Below, piece after piece: positions 1 through 5,174 of a stretch of 5,174 bases of DNA. Positions within the stretch are counted from its first letter, which is position 1. The number at the start of each line of letters is the position of its first letter. The translations under genes were made by a program, and so were the position numbers. The DNA is from Opitutaceae bacterium UBA6669 (GTDB lineage: Bacteria; Verrucomicrobiota; Verrucomicrobiia; Opitutales; Opitutaceae): positions 15,677 to 20,850 of the forward strand of contig DKKJ01000213.1 of the NCBI GenBank assembly GCA_002455175.1, given 5' to 3'. The notes below the pieces were generated by a model, which was not told the origin of the DNA, searched no databases, and saw nothing but the letters and a program-made list of their open reading frames with translations.

Positions 1-188
1 CTCCGCTACTCCATCACCCCCATCCCAAACCCACAACCCCAGAAGCCTGACTACTCACCACAAAACATTTTGTAATGCAGAATCCCCCGCTGGGCAGAAG
101 GGCAAAAATGCGCCAAAGAGCGAGTTACACAGGTCAAAATGCAGGAAAAACAGGACCGTCTACTTTTTAGTTAAGGATATAAGCAATT
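1..188. other. Upstream non-coding region, no supported gene
   Basis: No gene can be supported here. The frame from base 1 is open to a TAA at 73-75 and would encode a proline- and asparagine-rich tail of 24 residues. That could be the end of an upstream gene, but it has no recognisable motif and the stretch is too short to judge. The frame from base 2 stays open to a TAG near 209 but reads as non-coding, mixed residues. Composition changes from C-rich (1-60) to A/T-rich (about 130-190), as expected of a promoter and 5' leader for the receptor gene. I could not pick out a -35/-10 pair with good hexamers and spacing. Short AATGC-type boxes recur at 74-78, 107-111 and 138-142. Confidence 0.5.
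173..177 (+). promoter_or_regulatory. Possible ribosome binding site (AAGGA)
   Basis: AAGGA at 173-177 resembles a Shine-Dalgarno core and lies 11 bases before an in-frame TTG at 189. It is the best such match upstream of the receptor gene. The ATG at 297, which the signal peptide favours, has only a poor GCAGG about 15 bases upstream. If this site is used, translation would begin at 189 and add 36 residues. It may also be chance in an A-rich leader, or part of a promoter, since TATAAG follows at 178-183. Confidence 0.25.
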
Positions 189-296
189 TTGCAGGTGACA
201 TGCGAGGCTAGCTCGGATGAAACGCCACCCCGCTTTCACCCCTCCCCAAACCAACGGTACCCCTCCGCCGTCTGGCGCAGGCTCCGTTACCCATTT

Positions 297-3200
297 ATGC
301 CGTCTGCAACACCTCCCTACCGGTCAGCCGTCATCCCTGCCTACCCTATCCTGGGTCTCTGCCTCGCCCTCCTCTGTTCCGTGGTTTCGGCCTTCGCCCA
401 AACCAGCACAGGGAATGTGATGGGACGCGTCTTCAACCCCGCCACTCGTGAGTACATGGGTAATGCACAGGTGCGCATCAGCGGAACCAACCTAGAGACC
501 ACCACCAGTCGCGATGGGACTTTTAGCATTCCGAATGTCCCTGCGGGCGAAGTGACCATGACGGTCTTTTTCGCCGGGTATGATCTCGCCACAGATACGT
601 TCACTGTAACGGCGGGACAAACTGCGATGCGCGACATCAGTCTGATCAGTTCCGTCGCTCCTCGCACGGCAACGGGCCAGTCGGGCGACACGGTACAGCT
701 TCAGGAGTTCGTGGTCGCGAGCGAACGAGAGGGGAATGCCAAGGCGATCATGGATCAGAGAAAGAATATGAACATCACGACGTCGGTCGCCACAGACGTC
801 TTCGGTGACGCCGCCGATGGAAATGTGGGCGAATTCCTAAAATTTCTTCCGGGGATCGATCTTGATTACGTTGAATCAGAAACACGCGGTCCGCGGTTAG
901 GCGGGATGGATGCGCAGTACACGGGCGTGACCTTTGATGGCATGCAGTTGGCCTCCGCCGATGCCAATCGCACCGGCACCCTCGGCCGCGCCACGAGCTT
1001 TGAAGCCTTCTCGATCAGCAGCATCGAATCGATCGAAGTCTTCCGCACGACCAGTTCCGACATGGACGCGAGCTCGCCCGCCGGGACCATCAACATGAAA
1101 ACGCGCCGCGCCTTCGACCGCGCGGGCCGACGCATTGCCTACAGCGCGAGCGTGAACATGAACTCCGAAGAGTTCCATTTTAAGGATACATACGGCCCCG
1201 ATGGCACCCGCCGCCACAAAGCGCTCCCCAATTACAGCCTGGATTACTCAGATGTGTTTTTTAACAAGCGACTCGGAATTGTTTTCAGTCACAGCCACGC
1301 CAATTCCTACACGGAGCAGTATCGTCACAACCTCACCTTCAATCGGAGCTCAAGCGCAGCTGATCCCAGGCCCATGGTCATCACTGCGCTGAATTTCAAA
1401 GACGGACCGAAAAACATTCTGAAGGACACCTACACCTTCACCGCCGACTTCAAAGCCACGCAGCAACTCGTCCTCTCTCTGGGATTCATCTACAACTACG
1501 CCTTGGGCGAATTCTACAATCGCGAGTTGACCTTCAACGCAGCCTCGAACGACACCGCGGCGGCAACAGGTCGTCAGCATTCCCTGGGAGATCTGACTCA
1601 AGTCTACACCGATGGACTGAGCACCAACACCTCCCGAAACGTCGCGCTCGCCGGCACCAATGCAAGTAAACGAACACACACCGCGACACTCATTCCCCGC
1701 TTTGAATACAAAACCGCATCCTGGACATTAAGCGGCGCCAGCTCCTACTCGCGTTCGTTCAATAACTATGAGGCTTTGGAACGTGGTCATGCACGTTCAG
1801 AGACCGTCAACTCAATCACGAGCGACTGGATTGCGACTCGTCCTAGCATCCAATCGCACGAGTGGGTCCTGCAACAAACCTCAGGAGCCGATTGGTTCAA
1901 TCTGGCCAATTTCACGAACCCCCGCATCACCAACGAAGGCCGGTACGCCAAGACCGAGATCTACACCGGGCAGTTGGATGCCGAGTGGAAAACACCGATT
2001 CGTCGGATTCCCACCGTGCTAAAATTCGGTGGAAAGTGGGCAGAGGAAAGCCGCAAAAACGGGAATACGACCTCCTACGATACCTGGTCGTACATCGGTC
2101 CCGGAGGAAATGTGCTTACGGGGTATAACCCAACGACGGGAGTCCCCACCTTCACCACCACAGGCAGCAGCTGGGGCGCTTATCCCAATCGCCATGTCTT
2201 TGACACCGGCACCACCAATATTCTCACCGTTAGAAACATCGCGGGTCTGCAGGGGATGATTCCACGGGTTGATCCGAACGCCATCGCCACGCTCTTCCGC
2301 GATCATCCTGAGTGGTTCGTTAACAATGCAACCGCCGACAACTATTACAACGGCTTGATCGCACCCCGCCGTGACATGGTCCAGACGGTGACGGCAGGTT
2401 ATGGCATGGCCACACTGCGCCTAACCGACAAAATCCAGTTCCGTGGTGGAATGCGGTGGGAAGGAACTCAAAGTGACTTCAACGAATACGATCCCCGTAC
2501 TGAGAATGAGGTCGTCGCTGCCGGCTTCCCGATAAACACCACCACCCGTCGTCCCACTAGTATCGCCGGTTACCAATACCAGTACATGAGCAAGCCGCGC
2601 ATCACGCGCACGAAGAAGTACGACGACTTCTTCCCTATGGCCTCAATCAAGTACTACTTCCTTCCCGATCTGGAATTCCAAGCTGGATTCAACAAAGCGA
2701 TCGCGCGCCCACCGATCGACTGGATCACCGGCTCTTGGTTGGTCAACGAAGACGCCCAACGAGTAACAGGACCCAATCCCAACCTTCTTCCTGAGCGCTC
2801 TAAAAACTTCTCCGCTCGTGTGGTTTACTACCTGCGATCAACCGGACAACTCTCCGCCGCCATCACCCAAAACACGATTCGTAACACCTTCGAAGAACGT
2901 CTCGGCCGCGCGAGCGACTTCGGTTTCGGTGATGATCCGACCTACGCAAATTACGAATTTTCCTCGCGGCTAAACATTGCCAATCCTGTCCGCCACCGGA
3001 GCCTCGAACTGCGTTATGAGGACAATTTCCGTAGCTTCCCACTACCGGAGTATTTGCGCGGCATCAGCTACTCTCTCTCCTACACACGTTCTTACGCCAG
3101 CGAACGCCGCCCTTTCAAAACGCCGCATATCTTTACGACCAATGCCTTTTGGCGGTACAAGCGTCTGATGTTGCGCTCCGGCGTGGTCGCGCCGGCAGAT

Positions 3201-3431
3201 ACGCCTTGGGATGGGAATGAATTCCGCTACCGTCGCCATCACATCCTCCTAGACGTGGGTGGCGAATTCCGAATCAACAAATATGCCACCCTCTTCTTCT
3301 CCGGTCGCAATATCCTGAACGAATCCATGCGCTGGTACGAAAGTCCCTATGTGGAGGGCGAAGCAGGAGCCTTGCGGATCTTAGAAAATTACGGATCGAA
3401 CTGGGTCTTCGGTGTGCGCGGCACGTTCTAA
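297..3431 (+). CDS. TonB-dependent receptor with N-terminal carboxypeptidase-regulatory-like domain
   Basis: This is an outer-membrane beta-barrel transporter that would import a substrate using TonB-ExbBD energy; the substrate cannot be read from the sequence. Numbering from the ATG at 297 (1,044 residues): signal peptide 1-34 with a hydrophobic core and a predicted cut after AFA, before QTSTG; carboxypeptidase-regulatory-like beta-sandwich about 39-116 (GRVFNPATREYMGNAQVRI, then an SRDGTFSIPNVPAGE turn); TonB-box-like LQEFVVASE 135-143; plug about 155-272, with VGEFLKFLPGIDLD, TFDGMQLAS and SIESIEVFRTTSSDMDASSP before a GTINMKTRRAFD end; barrel from about 280. The C-terminal barrel has GPNPNLLPERSKNFSARVVY, the usual NPNLxPE...NF signature, and the protein ends in Phe as outer-membrane barrel proteins usually do. 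The frame is open back to a TTG at 189; I chose 297 because it puts the signal peptide at the N-terminus. Length and layout match Verrucomicrobiota receptors and resemble the Xanthomonas/Caulobacter-type group. No regulator or enzyme lies beside it. Confidence 0.93.
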   Translation: MPSATPPYRSAVIPAYPILGLCLALLCSVVSAFAQTSTGNVMGRVFNPATREYMGNAQVRISGTNLETTTSRDGTFSIPNVPAGEVTMTVFFAGYDLATDTFTVTAGQTAMRDISLISSVAPRTATGQSGDTVQLQEFVVASEREGNAKAIMDQRKNMNITTSVATDVFGDAADGNVGEFLKFLPGIDLDYVESETRGPRLGGMDAQYTGVTFDGMQLASADANRTGTLGRATSFEAFSISSIESIEVFRTTSSDMDASSPAGTINMKTRRAFDRAGRRIAYSASVNMNSEEFHFKDTYGPDGTRRHKALPNYSLDYSDVFFNKRLGIVFSHSHANSYTEQYRHNLTFNRSSSAADPRPMVITALNFKDGPKNILKDTYTFTADFKATQQLVLSLGFIYNYALGEFYNRELTFNAASNDTAAATGRQHSLGDLTQVYTDGLSTNTSRNVALAGTNASKRTHTATLIPRFEYKTASWTLSGASSYSRSFNNYEALERGHARSETVNSITSDWIATRPSIQSHEWVLQQTSGADWFNLANFTNPRITNEGRYAKTEIYTGQLDAEWKTPIRRIPTVLKFGGKWAEESRKNGNTTSYDTWSYIGPGGNVLTGYNPTTGVPTFTTTGSSWGAYPNRHVFDTGTTNILTVRNIAGLQGMIPRVDPNAIATLFRDHPEWFVNNATADNYYNGLIAPRRDMVQTVTAGYGMATLRLTDKIQFRGGMRWEGTQSDFNEYDPRTENEVVAAGFPINTTTRRPTSIAGYQYQYMSKPRITRTKKYDDFFPMASIKYYFLPDLEFQAGFNKAIARPPIDWITGSWLVNEDAQRVTGPNPNLLPERSKNFSARVVYYLRSTGQLSAAITQNTIRNTFEERLGRASDFGFGDDPTYANYEFSSRLNIANPVRHRSLELRYEDNFRSFPLPEYLRGISYSLSYTRSYASERRPFKTPHIFTTNAFWRYKRLMLRSGVVAPADTPWDGNEFRYRRHHILLDVGGEFRINKYATLFFSGRNILNESMRWYESPYVEGEAGALRILENYGSNWVFGVRGTF

Positions 3432-3456
3432 ATCCGCCTAACCGCCATCCTCGCTT

Positions 3457-3488
3457 TGAAGCTCCGTTTCACCCCATACGGAGTTTCA
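3457..3488 (+). other. Hairpin downstream of receptor gene
   Basis: Bases 3457-3467 pair with 3478-3488 to give an 11-bp stem, including one G-T wobble, around a 10-base loop. The GC-rich core is CTCCGT/ACGGAG. It starts 26 bases after the receptor stop codon and ends two bases before the terminator stem. It has no T-tract of its own, so it is not a terminator alone. It could stabilise the 3' end of the receptor mRNA or assist the adjacent terminator. Confidence 0.5.
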
Positions 3489-3490
3489 GG

Positions 3491-3518
3491 AAAGGCCGAC
3501 GCTACGTCGGCCTTTTTT
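3491..3518 (+). terminator. Intrinsic (Rho-independent) terminator of receptor gene
   Basis: A perfect 11-bp inverted repeat, AAAGGCCGACG (3491-3501) and CGTCGGCCTTT (3505-3515), encloses a CTA loop and runs into six Ts at 3513-3518. It lies 60 bases after the receptor stop codon and matches the textbook pattern of a GC-rich stem plus U-tract. Because the stem begins with AAA, it could also work partly on the opposite strand, but no converging gene is seen. It should separate the receptor transcript from the downstream membrane-protein gene. Confidence 0.92.
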
Positions 3519-3635
3519 ATATCTGCAGAAGCGTCCCTAAACGAAACGGCATGGACAAGGCCGACATGACCTATCCCCTCATGTCTTGATTTTCCCAGCG
3601 GTCTTCGTTGATCTGCGACCGCCTCACGCCTCCGT
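3519..3635 (+). other. Leader region of the TMTC-like gene
   Basis: This stretch between the terminator and the ATG at 3636 should hold the promoter of the downstream gene, since the terminator would block most read-through. No convincing -35/-10 pair is visible; TTGATT at 3586-3591 has only a poor partner 17 bases later. No purine-rich ribosome binding site precedes the ATG, where the sequence is pyrimidine-rich. A 12-codon ORF (3551-3589) lies inside but has no start signals, so I do not call it a gene. Confidence 0.45.
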
Positions 3636-5174
3636 ATGGCCTCACCCACGCCCGTCCCTCACCCCGCGTCTACCTTATCACGGTGGTTTTGGACGGATAT
3701 CGGCCTAGGCGTCGTTTTGATCCTAGCCGTCTTTCTCGCCTACCTCCCCGCCTGGCACGGCGGTTTTATCTGGAATGACAAAGACTACGTGACACGGGCC
3801 GCCCTCCAGCCGCTGGGGGGGCTTTTCCGCATCTGGTTCGAATTGGGAGCCACTGAACAGTACTATCCGCTTTTGCATAGCTTCTTTTGGCTGCAGCATC
3901 AGCTCTGGGGCGACGCCCCGACGGGGTACCACCTGACCGCACTTCTGCTCCACGCCAGCGCAGCCCTCCTGCTGGTCACCAGTCTCAAGCGCCTTGCTCT
4001 TCCCGGAGCGTGGTTCGCTGGCTTTCTCTTCGCCCTTCATCCGGTCTGCGTAGAATCAGTCGCTTGGATCTCGGAACAAAAAAACACGCTTTCGCTCGTG
4101 CTCTATCTCTCAGCAGCTCTGCTCTATCTTCGATTCGATGAGAGTCGGCGAACACGCTGCTACCTTCTCGCCACTTTTGTCTTCGCTCTTTCTCTCCTGA
4201 GCAAAACCACCGTCGCTACATTGCCTGCTGCGCTCCTGCTGATTTTTTGGTGGAAGCGAGGAAAGATCGATCTCCATCGCGATGTGAAGCCGCTGGCGCC
4301 GTGGCTCATCGTCGGAGCCGGGTGGGGGCTTTTTTCGGCGTGGGTGGAAAAGCACTACGTCGGAGCACACGGTGCTGAGTTCACTCTCTCTTTCTTAGAG
4401 CGATTCCTTCTCGCTGGCCGCATGGTCTGGTTCTACGTGGGAAAACTGCTCTGGCCCGCCGACCTCATTTTCATTTATCCGCGCTGGAATATCGATTCCT
4501 CTGAAGGATGGCAGTATTTCTTTCCATTGGCGACTCTGCTTGCACTGGCTGTCTTGTGGTACTCCCGCCGATACACTCGGGGCCTGCTCACGGCCGCACT
4601 TTTTTTCGGCGGCTCGCTTTTTCCCGTGATGGGATTCTTCAACGTCTACGGTTTCATCTACTCCTACGTAGCCGACCATTGGCAGTACCTACCGAGCATC
4701 GGCTTGATCACCGCTTTTGCCGTCGGCGCAACCCAGTTACTCCACTCCTCTCCGTCGTGGCTGCGTCGGGGATTGCCTTGCGGTCTAGTCGGGCTGCTGG
4801 CGTTCCTGAGCTGGAGACAAAGCCACCTCTACACCGACATCGAAACGTTCTACCGCCTTACCCTGCAGAAGAATCCGGACTGCTGGATGGCTCACAACAA
4901 TCTCGGGAACCTGCTCCGCGATACGGGCCGTGGCCAGGACGCCATCCTTCATTTCAACGAAACGCTCCGTCTCAAACCCGACTCGCCTAAGGCCTACAAC
5001 AATTTGGGAAATGTTTACTGGGATAGACGCCAACGGGAGGAAGCGATCCGTTTCTACGCACGCGCCGTAGAACTTGGCCCCAACGAAGCAGAGTATCACA
5101 ACAACCTCGCTACGGCTCTGCAGGAGTCCGGTCGACCTCAAGAGGCCCTCCCGCACCATCTTCGTGCGCTGGAG
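3636..5174 (+). CDS. TMTC-like / GT-C-type membrane protein with C-terminal TPR repeats (3' end cut off)
   Basis: This is a partial gene: 513 codons without a stop, running off the window. ATG 3636 is the first start after an in-frame TGA at 3609-3611; no Shine-Dalgarno is seen. Residues about 22-393 are strongly hydrophobic, with roughly 11-12 likely membrane segments (for example 22-40, 97-115, 151-165, 294-309, 378-393). After the first segment comes GGFIWNDKDYV, with a D48-x-D50 pair where GT-C glycosyltransferases carry acidic residues in the first outward loop. LHPVCVESVAWISEQKN (134-150) resembles the HPxHxEAV motif of eukaryotic TMTC O-mannosyltransferases, and VADHWQYLPSIG lies at 346-356. 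TPRs begin at 417 and continue past the edge. By family analogy it may transfer a sugar from a lipid-linked donor to a protein or glycan outside the inner membrane; that is inference. Such proteins are often annotated only as TPR-repeat proteins. Confidence 0.88.
   Translation, partial: MASPTPVPHPASTLSRWFWTDIGLGVVLILAVFLAYLPAWHGGFIWNDKDYVTRAALQPLGGLFRIWFELGATEQYYPLLHSFFWLQHQLWGDAPTGYHLTALLLHASAALLLVTSLKRLALPGAWFAGFLFALHPVCVESVAWISEQKNTLSLVLYLSAALLYLRFDESRRTRCYLLATFVFALSLLSKTTVATLPAALLLIFWWKRGKIDLHRDVKPLAPWLIVGAGWGLFSAWVEKHYVGAHGAEFTLSFLERFLLAGRMVWFYVGKLLWPADLIFIYPRWNIDSSEGWQYFFPLATLLALAVLWYSRRYTRGLLTAALFFGGSLFPVMGFFNVYGFIYSYVADHWQYLPSIGLITAFAVGATQLLHSSPSWLRRGLPCGLVGLLAFLSWRQSHLYTDIETFYRLTLQKNPDCWMAHNNLGNLLRDTGRGQDAILHFNETLRLKPDSPKAYNNLGNVYWDRRQREEAIRFYARAVELGPNEAEYHNNLATALQESGRPQEALPHHLRALE
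4884..5174 (+). repeat. TPR repeat-coding segment (two full repeats and a third cut off)
   Basis: The second gene encodes tandem 34-residue tetratricopeptide repeats at residues 417-450, 451-484 and 485 onward. Each has N-N-L at the same phase (421-423, 455-457, 489-491), Ala at repeat position 20 (A436, A470, A504), and the first two have Pro at position 32 (P448, P482). This is a protein-level repeat; the DNA copies have diverged. TPRs usually bind peptides or partner proteins, so this part may present a substrate or assemble a complex. More repeats probably follow beyond the window. Confidence 0.9.

Noticed and set aside
297..398. Lipoprotein signal peptide at LALLC (Cys27 of the receptor)
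   Set aside because: The residue before the Cys is Leu rather than Gly, Ala or Ser, and a good signal peptidase I site (AFA) follows, as expected for a barrel protein.
217..420. 67-codon + strand ORF (ATG at 217) overlapping the receptor start
   Set aside because: It overlaps the signal-peptide coding region in another frame, has no hydrophobic segment or domain, and stops just inside the receptor's regulatory-like domain.
866..1217. Two overlapping minus-strand ORFs (89 and 106 codons) opposite the receptor plug domain
   Set aside because: Both are antisense to a well-supported plug domain, and neither translation shows a domain.
3559..3565. GGCCGAC repeating the left arm of the terminator stem (3494-3500)
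   Set aside because: A 7-base match with no pairing arm nearby; too short to be a repeat or an antiterminator element.
3551..3589. 12-codon ORF in the leader of the TMTC-like gene, as a possible leader peptide
   Set aside because: There is no ribosome binding site, no run of regulatory codons and no attenuator hairpin after it.
3428..3649. 73-codon minus-strand ORF across the intergenic region
   Set aside because: It reads straight through the intrinsic terminator and both hairpins and its translation is basic with no motif, so it is best explained as chance.
4508..4990. 160-codon + strand ORF overlapping the TMTC-like gene in another frame
   Set aside because: It lies wholly inside the continuous 3636-5174 frame, which carries membrane segments and TPR motifs. 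The overlapping translation is Arg/Pro/Ser-rich with no recognisable domain.
4785..5159. 124-codon minus-strand ORF
   Set aside because: It is antisense to the end of the membrane domain and the TPR coding region, and its translation shows no motif. Long antisense frames are common opposite GC-rich genes.

Overview
The window looks like part of a Verrucomicrobiota chromosome, most likely from the Opitutaceae or a close relative. This is inferred from protein style: a roughly 1,045-residue TonB-dependent receptor with an N-terminal carboxypeptidase-regulatory-like domain, followed by a TMTC-like multi-membrane protein with C-terminal TPRs. Both types are common and often multi-copy in that lineage. 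No rRNA or marker gene is present to confirm it. Base composition is moderately GC-rich by eye and uniform, with no mobile element, tRNA, rRNA or CRISPR array.

Layout, all on the + strand: (1) 1-188 is an upstream region, AT-rich towards its right end, with a few short AATGC-type boxes and an AAGGA ribosome-binding-site candidate, but no supported gene. (2) 297-3431 is a complete outer-membrane TonB-dependent receptor. Its frame is open back to a TTG at 189, but the signal peptide favours the ATG at 297. (3) 3432-3635 is a 204-base intergenic region holding two back-to-back hairpins; the second is a textbook intrinsic terminator. (4) 3636-5174 is the 5' part (513 codons, no stop) of an integral-membrane protein with a TMTC/GT-C-like N-terminal region and the first TPR repeats, cut by the window edge.

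The two genes are co-directional, but the strong terminator between them suggests separate transcription units. Their products would act in different places: nutrient import across the outer membrane, and a probable glycosyltransferase-like activity at the inner membrane. Nothing in the window ties them to one pathway. I found no convincing new system. The points most worth a second look are the bacterial TMTC-like protein, the receptor's start-site ambiguity, the tandem 3' hairpins, and several 7-base homopolymer tracts in the second gene.
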